This document shows positions 17,446-25,316 of a DNA stretch of 64,000 nt, one piece after another. The stretch is from assembly GCA_963775185.1 (NCBI GenBank), contig CAVZIE010000033.1, forward strand, positions 372,001 to 436,000, read 5' to 3'. Within the stretch, counting starts at the first letter, position 1. Each line of letters opens with the position of its first letter. The DNA is from JAPSGB01 sp963775185. GTDB lineage: Bacteria > Myxococcota_A > Polyangia > Polyangiales > Polyangiaceae. Under the pieces are notes generated by a model. That model did no database searches and had not been told where the DNA came from. It saw only the letters and a list, made by a program, of their open reading frames with translations. A program made the position numbers and the translations under genes.

Positions 17446-18392
17446 GGCCGCGCGACGCGTTCGGCGAGGGCGCGCACCGTGAGCGGACTCGAGCCCTCGG
17501 CCTTGTTGTTCACGATCACGAGCAACACCTTGCCGAGCAGCGCGCACGCCTCGGCGAGGCGCGCCACGTCGTCGCGCATCTTCGGCTGCGGATCGACGAT
17601 GCGGTCGAACGGCGCGAGATCGCGCTTGCGCGCGGCGTAGCGCTCGCCGGGCGGGATCAAGAGCCGCGCCACCACCACCGGCGCCGTCAGCACACCGGGC
17701 ACGTCGAGCTGCTCGCCGATGTCGGGCATGCGCTCCCAGAAGTTGAGCACGTGTCCCACGCCGCGCGCGCCGATGACGTCGAGATACGCGTGGGTGAACA
17801 GCTCGCGGTTGCGGAGCTCGACCGCGTAGTCGAACCCGGAGGGCAGCGCGCCCAGGAACGCGTCCAGCCGCCGCGCGAAGTCCGCGGGCTTCGGGAGCTC
17901 GCGGCCGCGCAGCGGCGCGAGCTCGAACACGAACGGCCCCGCGTGATCGCGGAATGCGCCGGTGTACGCCGGTAGCACCTCGCGCGCGAACAGCGCCGCG
18001 TCGAGGAAACGCGGGTTTTGCGCGCGCGTCTCCGGGTGCACGGCGGCGGTGATCTCGCTCCACACCTTGGACACGCAGCGGAAGTCCGGCGGCAGCTGGG
18101 ACGCGTAGCGCTCCAGCGTCTCGAGCGTCGCGGGCCGGTAGTACGTGCTGTCGATGCCGACGGTGCGAAACAGCGGGTGGTGCGCGTACAGCTCGAGCCC
18201 GCGCGCGCGCAGCGTCGCCTCGCTCGGCGCCCCGGGATACACCAGCCCGCCCCAACCCGGGAACGTCCACGAGGACGTCCCGAAGCGCACGTGCGGCGGG
18301 ACTCGCTCTATCAGCGCGCGGTCCGCCGCCACGTCGAGCGCGTCGCTGTGCTCCGCTACCGGAGCGGCGAACAGGTCGAGTTGCGTGCTCAT
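17442..18392 (-). CDS. DUF72 family TIM-barrel protein, copy A
   Basis: 316 residues, first gene of the DUF72 pair. Motifs are VRFGTSSWTFPGWGGLVYP, FRTVGIDSTYYRPATLETLERYA, FRCVSKVWSEITA, FVFELAPLRG, FDYAVELRNRELFT and a C-terminal VLLVIVNNKAEGSSPLT. This is the YecE-like TIM-barrel family of unknown activity; the conserved Asn-Asn-x-x-G near the C-terminus and the E-x-R strand are kept in both copies. It is transcribed divergently from the GH15-like glycosidase across a 69-base spacer that carries an AT-rich palindrome. Having two different DUF72 proteins in one transcript is uncommon and suggests that they act together. Confidence 0.9.
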   Translation of the reverse strand: MSTQLDLFAAPVAEHSDALDVAADRALIERVPPHVRFGTSSWTFPGWGGLVYPGAPSEATLRARGLELYAHHPLFRTVGIDSTYYRPATLETLERYASQLPPDFRCVSKVWSEITAAVHPETRAQNPRFLDAALFAREVLPAYTGAFRDHAGPFVFELAPLRGRELPKPADFARRLDAFLGALPSGFDYAVELRNRELFTHAYLDVIGARGVGHVLNFWERMPDIGEQLDVPGVLTAPVVVARLLIPPGERYAARKRDLAPFDRIVDPQPKMRDDVARLAEACALLGKVLLVIVNNKAEGSSPLTVRALAERVARP

Positions 18393-18426
18393 ACGCGACA
18401 CAGGGTAGCAGCGTCGCGCCGGCGCC

Positions 18427-18461
18427 TTGACGTACGATTGTTTCGCGTGCGAAATATTTCG
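18427..18461. promoter_or_regulatory. palindromic operator-like site in divergent promoter
   Basis: CGAAATATTTCG (18450-18461) is a perfect 12-bp palindrome ending right at the ATG of the glycosidase gene. It overlaps a second palindrome, TTTCGCGTGCGAAA (18441-18454). A TTGACG at 18427-18432 could serve as a -35 box. The AT-rich core stands out in 70% G+C DNA. Inferred regulatory site; no regulator identified. Confidence 0.45.
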
Positions 18462-21194
18462 ATGCGATCCGTTCCGGCACGGGTGGGATGGGGATGGCGG
18501 TTCGGCGCGGCGCTCGCGCTGCTCGCCGGCCCGGCGCTGGGCCAGACGCGCATCGACGGCATGGAGCACCTGTTCGGCGCGTCGAACACCAACGCCGTCG
18601 CGGGGCACGGCGGGCTCACCGTCGGCGTCGGCGCGGAGGGAGACGTAAGCGTGCTGTCGTGGCCGAGCCCGAGCTACTACGACCAGCTCGCCTACGTCTC
18701 GTCGAACGCGCTCGACGCGCGCAGCAAGCCACACATGGGCGCGCTCGACGGCATGGGCTCGTACGTCGGACTGTTGATCGACAGCGGCGGTGGGCCGACG
18801 CTGTCGTGGTTCCGCGACTCGGCGTGGACCCACGCGCAGGCGTACGCAGCGGACGACGCGCCGATCCCGGTGACGACGTTCACGCGCAGCGATCTCGGTC
18901 TCACCGTCACGCTGACCGACATCGTGTCTCCGGACGTGGACGTGCTTACGCGTCGCGTGCAGGTCGTGCGCGCGCCTGCCTCACCGGTCACGAGCGTTTC
19001 GCTGGTCGTGTACGAGAACCTCTCGCCGTCGCTCTCGCGCATCCCGCAGTTGCCCGTCGCCGACTGGGCCCTCGACTCGCGCAACGACTATCTGGCGGCG
19101 TGGGACGCACCCGACGGCGCGATCGTGCATTTCCATCCCGGTGATTCCGGCGTGGTCACGTCGATCCTCGGCGCGGCCGCGGACCCGACGCTGATCGACT
19201 ACGGCGCGGTGGAGGCGCTGATGAAACAAGCCGCGCCGCCCAGCGCGGACGTCGATCAACTCGTCGCGAACCTGGACACGGACTACCAGCCGGGCGTCGC
19301 CGCCCTCGTCACCACAGAGCCCGCGCCGACATCGTTCCAGGTCGGCAGCGACGCGACGCCGATCTGCGCCGCGGTGAACGCGCTCGCCGACAACATCCTG
19401 AAGTTGCCGAGCGAATTCCCGGGCACGGCGCTGCCCGTCGACCCCGGCATCGCGAACGCGCTGAAATGCACCGACGCGCTGGACGCCATCCGCACCGCGC
19501 ACGCCTGGCAGAACCGGCCCGCCGACGCGCTCGCCGATCTCGCCGACGGCACGCTCTCCGGCGACCGCGTTGCGGCGGCCCAGACCAACGGCGCGCTGAT
19601 CGCACCGCTCTCGTTCGGCGCCGACGCGGCCGAGGGCAGCCTGCTGATCGCATTCGGTCACGACCTCGCCGAGGCGCGCACGGCGCTCGGGACGGTGAAG
19701 CAGGCGAGCGCGGCTGAACGCGAGAAGGCCGCGATGGACGCCGCGTCGAGCGCCCTCGACAACGCGCGCCTGCCCGATCCGGCCCTCGGCGACAAGATCC
19801 GCAAGGTCGCGCTGCGCGCGCTGGTAAACGTCTACGTCGCCCGCGATCGCCAGAGCGGCGCGATCGTCGCCAGCGTCACGCGCCAGCCGCCGTACTATCT
19901 CGACTGGCCGCGCGACGGCGCGTTCTTCGACGCCGCGCTCGACGTGGCCGGCTTGACCGACTGGGCCACGCAGCGCATCGAGTGGTACGCGGGGCTGGCG
20001 CGCACCGACCCGACCAAGGGCAGCCCGCTGCTGACGCCGAACGTGACGGTGGATCCGGACACCGGCGCCGCCGAGTTCCCCGCCGACGCGTGGGAGATGA
20101 ACTACTTCGCCGACGGCGAGGTCGGCGGTCCGATCCGTTTCGAGATCGACAACACCGGTCTGCACCTGTGGTCGATCGCACTCCACGCCGCGACCCTGGA
20201 CGGGAGCGCGCGCAAGGACTTTCTCGACGCGGTGTGGCCGTCCACGCGCCGTTCGCTGGATCTGCTCGCGCGCTGGAAGGAGGACGACAAGCTGCCCGCG
20301 CCGGCCAACGAGGACGATCACCTCGAGCTGACCAGCGAGCTGCAGGGCGCGACCGCGGTGTACGCGGCGATGGAGGCGGGCGCGCGCCTCGCTCGCGCGG
20401 TCGGCGACGACGCGAGCATGAAGCGCTACGAGGCGCGCCGCGCCGAGCTGGCGACGGCGATCATCGGGACGTACTACGTGGCCGACAAGCAGCTCTTCAC
20501 CGACATCCGCGCGAACCGCGACCCGAACCCCGGCCTCGGCACGGTCGCGTGGGCGATCTGGCCGTCGCGGGTGCTTCCGCCGGGCGATCCGCGCATCGAG
20601 CACCAGCTCGACGCCGACATGGACGCCGTGACGAGCATCCTCGAGGGCAACGCCGAGGGCGGCAGCTACGTCGCGAAGAACATCGTCGCCGCCGCGCTCT
20701 ACGGCAAGGACGGCGGCGCGCGCGACAAGGCACGCCACGCCCTCGACCTGCTCGCCGACGCCGCCACGCCCGACACCCAGCAGTTCGGCGAGACGTACGT
20801 GGTGGTCAGCCAGGATCCGCTGGTGTGGTCCAATCGCGTCGCGCCGCCCCACGTGTGGCAGGGCATCCTGTTCTACCTGTCGGCGATGGCGCTGAGCGAG
20901 CCCGCACGCTTCGACGCGGATCAGAGCGCCCTGCCCTATCCCAAGAGCTCGGCCCAGCCTGGAGACGCGACGGGCGGCGGTGGCTGCGCCTGCCGCGTCG
21001 GCCGCGGAGACCACGCGCCGGCGGGCCTGGCCGTGCTGCTCTCGAGCCTGATCCTGGGGATGTCGGTCCGGCGCGGCCGGCGTCGCGACCGACTCGGTTC
21101 TCGGGGGGGCTCGACCCCCCGCAGCTTGCTTCGCAACTGCTCCCGCCGCCGCCTGCGGCGGGCTCGCTCCGCTCGCTTCGCGCGTGCGCAATAG
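18462..21194 (+). CDS. secreted GH15-like glycosidase with MYXO-CTERM-like tail
   Basis: 910 residues. A signal peptide (FGAALALLAGPALGQ) is followed by an N-terminal beta domain (about 30-260) and an (alpha/alpha)6 catalytic region of GH15 type (about 440-840). Motifs in that region are YYLDWPRDGAFFDAAL, GEVGGPIRFEIDNTGLHLWSI, and LELTSELQGATAVYAAMEAG in the area that normally holds the catalytic Glu. Likely substrates are alpha-glucans such as starch or dextrin, outside the cell. Near the end, GGGGCACRVG, a hydrophobic helix (LAVLLSSLILGM) and an Arg cluster resemble MYXO-CTERM sorting signals. The reading frame then runs another 25-30 residues into two intergenic repeat elements and stops inside the second, so the tail is repeat-encoded. 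ATG 18462 starts the signal peptide; GTG 18447 is possible. Confidence 0.82.
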   Translation: MRSVPARVGWGWRFGAALALLAGPALGQTRIDGMEHLFGASNTNAVAGHGGLTVGVGAEGDVSVLSWPSPSYYDQLAYVSSNALDARSKPHMGALDGMGSYVGLLIDSGGGPTLSWFRDSAWTHAQAYAADDAPIPVTTFTRSDLGLTVTLTDIVSPDVDVLTRRVQVVRAPASPVTSVSLVVYENLSPSLSRIPQLPVADWALDSRNDYLAAWDAPDGAIVHFHPGDSGVVTSILGAAADPTLIDYGAVEALMKQAAPPSADVDQLVANLDTDYQPGVAALVTTEPAPTSFQVGSDATPICAAVNALADNILKLPSEFPGTALPVDPGIANALKCTDALDAIRTAHAWQNRPADALADLADGTLSGDRVAAAQTNGALIAPLSFGADAAEGSLLIAFGHDLAEARTALGTVKQASAAEREKAAMDAASSALDNARLPDPALGDKIRKVALRALVNVYVARDRQSGAIVASVTRQPPYYLDWPRDGAFFDAALDVAGLTDWATQRIEWYAGLARTDPTKGSPLLTPNVTVDPDTGAAEFPADAWEMNYFADGEVGGPIRFEIDNTGLHLWSIALHAATLDGSARKDFLDAVWPSTRRSLDLLARWKEDDKLPAPANEDDHLELTSELQGATAVYAAMEAGARLARAVGDDASMKRYEARRAELATAIIGTYYVADKQLFTDIRANRDPNPGLGTVAWAIWPSRVLPPGDPRIEHQLDADMDAVTSILEGNAEGGSYVAKNIVAAALYGKDGGARDKARHALDLLADAATPDTQQFGETYVVVSQDPLVWSNRVAPPHVWQGILFYLSAMALSEPARFDADQSALPYPKSSAQPGDATGGGGCACRVGRGDHAPAGLAVLLSSLILGMSVRRGRRRDRLGSRGGSTPRSLLRNCSRRRLRRARSARFARAQ
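21061..21077 (+). repeat. dispersed GCCGGTCCGGCGCGG element, copy 4 (in coding sequence)
   Basis: TGTCGGTCCGGCGCGGC overlaps the Arg-rich end of the GH15-like gene, in its sense orientation, just upstream of the 115-bp repeat. Confidence 0.6.
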
Positions 21195-21207
21195 TCGCTC
21201 ACGCTCT
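21093..21207 (+). repeat. 115-bp four-hairpin repeat, copy A
   Basis: Matches 45032-45146 at roughly 100 of 115 positions, with one mismatch over the central 70 or so. It tiles four stem-loops: a G-run/C-run stem (21102-21121), GCAGcTTGC-TTC-GCAACTGC (21121-21140), CCCGCCGC/GCGGCGGG (21142-21162) and an imperfect GCGTGCGCAA/TCGCTCACGC (21182-21204). It contains the TAG of the glycosidase and ends one base before the kinase stop. Confidence 0.88.
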
Positions 21208-22488
21208 TCACCCGACGTGGTCCAACGCGCCGGCGAACGCGTTGCGCACCACCGGCTCGAGCGCGGCGGACAGGTGCTTGCCGATCGGCAGCACGCACAT
21301 GACGCCCAGGCTGCGCAGTACGGGCATGTCCTCGGGTCGCGGGTCGAGGGACAGCGCGACGATCGTCGACGTCAGGCCGAGCCCCTGGACCTGCATCAAC
21401 AGCTCGGCGGCGCTCGTGCCCTGGAGCTTGATGTCGACGAGCAGCAGCCGCGGCTGACGCTTCTCGAGATGCGCGAGCGCGGCGGCGGCGTCGGCGAATG
21501 CGTAAACCTCGGTGCCGCGGACCCAGCGCTTCACGTCGTCGGCGATCCCCTCGGCCAGGGGCGTGATCGGCGTGAGGACGGCGACGCTGTCATCCTGCGT
21601 GGACTCGCGCTGCGCCAGCTGCCTCTGGATCCGTCCCAAGCGCCAGCCGACCTCCTCGGCGGACTCCGGGCGATGCCCGGCCTCCTTCTCCATCAGCTCC
21701 AGGATGAGCTGGGCGAGATCCGCGGGCACGTCGGGGCGAAGCCAGCGCACGTCCGGCGGCGGCGTCTCCAGGTGCATCTGCAAGAGCGCGGGCAGCTCCT
21801 CCGCGAGGAACGGCGGACGGCCGGTGAGCAGCTCGTAGGCCATCACGCCGAAGGAGTAGAGATCCACCTGGCGCCCGTTGGCGCGCGTCACGCCGCCACG
21901 GATGACCTCGGGTGCGATGTAGTAGGGCGAGCCACTCGACGTCTGGTCGGCACCGACGCTGGCCTGCGGCTGGACCAGACCGAAGTCGATCAGCACGGGG
22001 CCGCGCCCCGGAACCATCATCACGTTGTCGGGCTTGATGTCGCGGTGGAGGATGCCGGCGTCGTGGATCGCGTGCAGCGCCTCGGCGACGGTCATGAGCA
22101 GGGTGAGGAGCGCGTGAAGGCTGAAAGGCGCCTGCCGGGCGAGGCGCGTTTGCAGCTGGTGCTCGAGCGACTCGCCGGTCAGGCGCTCCATCACGACGTA
22201 GTACAGGCCGCCGTGGCTGCCGATGCCGTACACCATCGGCAGGTGCGGATGCTCCAGCGCCGCCAGCGCGCGCGCCTCGTGGACGAGGGCGTCGCTGCCC
22301 TCGGCGGTGAACGGCACCTTCACCGCCACGCGGCGCAGCAGTAGCTCGTCGGTGGCGTCGAGGATCTTGCCCATCCCGCCGGCGCCGAGCACCGCGCGGA
22401 TGCGGAAGGCCCCGCCGACGAGGTCTCCCGCGTCGAGATCGGGAGCCGCGCGATCGCCCGTGCCCGGAGAGGCTTCACCGTCACCCAT
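21208..22488 (-). CDS. Ser/Thr protein kinase with C-terminal receiver-like domain
   Basis: 426 residues. Kinase domain about 25-290: GAGGMG loop, Lys57 (VAVKV), HRDIKPDN (148-155), DFG (168-170, IDFGLVQ) and an APE motif in YYIAPEV. There is no TM helix, unlike the other two kinases here. Residues about 310-426 resemble a receiver domain: LLLVDIKLQGTSAAELL offers the Asp phospho-acceptor position and VLPIGKHL the Lys. The N-terminal strand (VAVLTPITPLAEG) lacks the usual acidic pair, so phosphotransfer may be lost. ATG 22488 (MGDGEAS) is preferred over upstream starts. The stop falls one base from the 115-bp repeat, which may end transcription from both sides. Confidence 0.88.
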   Translation of the reverse strand: MGDGEASPGTGDRAAPDLDAGDLVGGAFRIRAVLGAGGMGKILDATDELLLRRVAVKVPFTAEGSDALVHEARALAALEHPHLPMVYGIGSHGGLYYVVMERLTGESLEHQLQTRLARQAPFSLHALLTLLMTVAEALHAIHDAGILHRDIKPDNVMMVPGRGPVLIDFGLVQPQASVGADQTSSGSPYYIAPEVIRGGVTRANGRQVDLYSFGVMAYELLTGRPPFLAEELPALLQMHLETPPPDVRWLRPDVPADLAQLILELMEKEAGHRPESAEEVGWRLGRIQRQLAQRESTQDDSVAVLTPITPLAEGIADDVKRWVRGTEVYAFADAAAALAHLEKRQPRLLLVDIKLQGTSAAELLMQVQGLGLTSTIVALSLDPRPEDMPVLRSLGVMCVLPIGKHLSAALEPVVRNAFAGALDHVG

Positions 22489-22543
22489 GCAAAACGACCG
22501 ATTGTAAGTCACCAGGCGCGATCCGACCACGCCGGCCTTTCAA

Positions 22544-22600
22544 GTCGGCGGGGGGCCGACCCGCCCAGGAGGGTCGGTGGGGGGCTGACCCGCCCGGGGC
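22544..22600 (+). repeat. 29-bp direct repeat, two imperfect units, with hairpin
   Basis: Units begin at 22544 and 22573 with pattern GTCGGYGGGGGGCYGACC. Unit 1 holds a perfect stem, GTCGGC (22544-22549) and GCCGAC (22555-22560). It lies just upstream of the kinase start. Confidence 0.7.
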
Positions 22601-22737
22601 TGGCCGCGGCTGGATCGCGGAAATGGCGCTTCAAGCGTGGCGGGCACGGTCGGACCGTGCGCGTCTCGACGGACCCGGGACCCCGCTCGGCGACCTGGAA
22701 GCACGCCGCCAGATCCGGCGCGTGGGGCGCACCCGGC

Positions 22738-22763
22738 GGTTTCCGCGCCGGACCGGCATTTCC
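22738..22763 (-). repeat. dispersed GCCGGTCCGGCGCGG element, copy 5
   Basis: On the minus strand AATGCCGGTCCGGCGCGGAA lies 10-15 bases after the phosphotransferase stop, sense orientation. Confidence 0.76.
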
Positions 22764-22772
22764 CCGGGCAGG

Positions 22773-23847
22773 TCAGATCGCGTCGCGATCGATGGCCTCG
22801 ACGGCGCGATCGACCAGCAGCCGGACGCCCATGATGAGCGGCGCGAAGCGCTCGTCCTTCGTGAGGCCCTGCTTGTAGCGGTAGTAGATCTGCTGGAGCA
22901 CGACGGCCGTCTTGAACAAGCCGAAGCAGTAGAACCAGACGATGCGCGAGAGGTCGCGCCCGGTCTTGTCGGCGTAGCGCTCGGCGAGCTCGCGCCGCGT
23001 CATGCTCCCGGGCTCGGCCGTCGGACCCCAGCGGATGAACTGGTAGGCGTCGCTGTCGTCGGCTTGCACCCAGTAGCCGAGACTCGTACCGAGATCCATC
23101 AGCGGCTCGCCGAGGGTGCTCATCTCCCAGTCGAGCACCCCGATGATGCGGGTCGGGTCCGCCGGGTCGAGCACGAGGTTGTCGAGCTTGTAGTCGTTGT
23201 GGATGAGCGCCGCGCGCTGCTCGCGCGGGCATGTCGGCGGCGAGCCACGCGGCGACGCGGTCGACGTTCTCGATGTCGTCGGTCCTGGACCCGGCGTAGC
23301 GCTTCGTCCAACCGGTGACCTGGCGCTCGATGTAGCCGGCGGGCTTTCCCAGATCGCCCAGGCCGGCGGCTTCGTAGTCGAGCCCGTGAAGCGTCGCGAG
23401 GTTGTCGATCAGCGCCTCGTGCAGGCGGCGCACCTGATCCGGCGAGAGCGAGAGACCGGACGGCAGGTCCTTGCGCAGGATCACGCCGCGGATCCGCCGC
23501 ATGACGTAGAAGTGCGCGCCGAGCACGCTGTCGTCCTCGCAGAACGCGAGCGGCTCCGGCGCGAGCGGATACACGGCGTGGAGCCGGGACAGGATGCGGT
23601 GCTCCCGACCCATGTCGTGCGCGCTCTTCACCTTGCTGCCGAACGGCGGGCGGCGCAGCACGTACTCGCGCTCGCCGGAGCGCAGCAGATACGTCAGGTT
23701 CGAGTGCCCGCTCGGGAACTGCTCGACCGCGATCTCGTCGTGGGCACCGATCTCGGGGATGTGCGCGCGGAGGTACGCGGCAAGCGGCTCGAGGTCGAGC
23801 CCCTCGCCCTCGCGGACGCTCCGCGGTCGATCGACATGCTCGCTCAC
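22773..23847 (-). CDS. APH-family phosphotransferase (ACAD10/11 N-domain-like), interrupted by a +1 frameshift
   Basis: From GTG 23847 the protein reads VEQFPSGHSNLTYLL (nucleotide-binding loop), EYVLRRPPFG (catalytic Lys replaced by the family's RRPP), and YVMRRIRGVILRKD. The frame is lost at a CCC run (plus GGG at 23227-23229). The next frame continues REQRAALIHNDYKLDNLV (catalytic HxDxKxxN loop), IIGVLDWEMSTLGEPLMDLG (Mg-binding Asp) and ends at 22773. Deleting one C restores a protein of about 357 residues. This family phosphorylates small hydroxyl compounds; in bacteria it often sits with acyl-CoA dehydrogenases in hydroxy-acid catabolism. The gene ahead of it encodes a histidine phosphatase. 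The shift is most likely a sequencing insertion. Confidence 0.82.
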
Positions 23848-23866
23848 GCGCCTGAAGCTACCACGC

Positions 23867-24581
23867 TCAGCGGAAGGTCCACAGGGCGGGATCCGGCAGG
23901 TGCGACACGACGTTGAAGCTCGACAGCGTGCGCCGCGACGCACCGAAGCGCACGGCGGAGACGGCCGAGTTGTGGACGTTCCAGCCGAGCTCGAGCGCCG
24001 TGTCCGCGGGCGACCCGAGCAGCGTCGACAACGCCACGCCGATGGCGCCGCCGGAGCTGAACGCCGCGACGCGACCGCGCGCGCCGGCGAGGATCCCGTC
24101 GACCGCCGCCGCCACCCGCGCGCGGAACGCCGGCCAGCTCTCGACTCCCGGGACATCGAGCGCGCCGGCGGCCCAGCGCCGCATCGCCGCCTGGAACACG
24201 CGCTCCATGGCGCGCGCGCGGGAGCGGCTGTCTCGCTGCGCCGGCGACCTCCGCGGCCAGCGCGGCGATCTCCGCGTCGGCGGCGATCAGCGACGGCAGC
24301 GCGCTCCTCAGCATGGTCTCGGCGCCGTACTCGTCGAGGCCGTCCACGGTCTCGATCGCGGGACAGCCGAGGCCGGCGTCGCAAAGCACGCGCTGCACGA
24401 TCTCCGCGCTGTGTTGCTGGCGCCGGCGCGGACCGCTGAACAACGCGTCGAGCCGCCAGCCGAGCCGGACCCAGTGCTCGCCGAGCAGCGCCGCCTGGCG
24501 CTCGCCGACGTCGGAGAGCCGATCGTAGTCGTCGGCGAGAAACGAGGCCTGCGCGTGCCGGACGAGCAGGAGCGTGCCCAC
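23867..24581 (-). CDS. histidine phosphatase (phosphoglycerate mutase-like), interrupted by a +1 frameshift
   Basis: Starts at GTG 24581, sharing one base with the preceding TAG. LLLVRHAQASF carries the RHG/RHA phospho-His motif near residue 8; LDALFSGPRRRQQHSA holds the second Arg; LDEYGAE holds the acid loop. The frame changes between about 24210 and 24260 and continues AMERVFQAAMRRW, then VAAFSSGGAIGVALSTLLG, where the second catalytic His of the usual SHG-type motif appears as Ser-Gly-Gly. It ends VRFGASRRTLSSFNVVSHLPDP. Reconstructed length is about 237 residues. It is probably a cytoplasmic phosphatase co-transcribed with the phosphotransferase 19 bases downstream. The altered distal motif leaves activity uncertain. 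Confidence 0.78.
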
Positions 24582-25189
24582 TATTCCTGGGACACGTCGG
24601 CCGCGGCGTCGCTCGAGCCGTCGACCGAGACGTCCGGCGCGGCGTCGGCGCCGCCGTCGACGTTCGACGACCCCGCCGAGCCCGCCGCACCCGCGGATCC
24701 GGCCGCACCCGCGGACCCGGCCGCGCCCGCGGCCCCGGATGCGCCGGCAGACCCGGCCGCGCCCGCGGCCCCGGCCGCGCCCGCCGATCCGGCCGCGCCG
24801 CCGACACCGCCACCGTCACCCGTCGCCTGCACGCAGCCCATGCCGTAGTCGACGCCACACGTCGTCGCGTTGATGCAGCAGGGCGTCCCCATGCCAGCCG
24901 CGGGGCAGAACGCCGGCTGACAGGCGGTTCCCCCGGCCGAACCGCCGAAGCCGCCGCTCCCGCCGCTCCCGCCGGTGGCGCCGGTACCGCCGAACGCACC
25001 GCTGCCGCCCGAGCCGCTGGTCCCACCGGATCCGCCGAAGCCGGTCCCGCCGGTCCCGCCCGTGCCGGCACCCGCCTCGTTCGAAGGCAGCCCGCCGTTG
25101 TCGGTCTGGGCGCATGACACGGCGCAGAGCCCTGCCACGAGCCCCGCCGCCGCGAATCCGAGCCATCGCCTGGCGCGCGAGTCGTTCAC
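24581..25189 (-). CDS. Gly/Ala-rich low-complexity lipoprotein
   Basis: 202 residues. N-terminal signal FAAAGLVAGLCAVSC with lipidation Cys26. Residues about 38-85 are GGTGGSGG-type repeats; residues about 90-120 hold a small Cys cluster (CQPAFCP, GTPCCINATTCG, GMGC). Residues about 125-175 are collagen-like GAA/GSA triplets, followed by an Asp/Ser-rich end. The composition resembles the surface lipoproteins that are abundant in Polyangia. It has no known activity. It is the first gene of a run ending with the phosphotransferase and overlaps the phosphatase gene by one base. The Cys cluster and overall plan recall the larger lipoprotein at 43.3-45.0 kb. Confidence 0.72.
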   Translation of the reverse strand: MNDSRARRWLGFAAAGLVAGLCAVSCAQTDNGGLPSNEAGAGTGGTGGTGFGGSGGTSGSGGSGAFGGTGATGGSGGSGGFGGSAGGTACQPAFCPAAGMGTPCCINATTCGVDYGMGCVQATGDGGGVGGAAGSAGAAGAAGAAGSAGASGAAGAAGSAGAAGSAGAAGSAGSSNVDGGADAAPDVSVDGSSDAAADVSQE

Positions 25190-25316
25190 TTCATCCTCCC
25201 GGAAGCAAGCATGTGCTGCCCACAGTGTAGATCAGGAACCGCCCCCGGGTACACCCGGCCAGCTGGACGGCTGGTTTCGAGCTAGCGCGGATGCGCGGTC
25301 GACACAAGAACCGGCT

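Noticed and set aside
24581..25189. Collagen-like protein gene
   Set aside because: The GAA/GSA triplets are short and lack Pro at the second or third position; low-complexity lipoprotein is the safer call.
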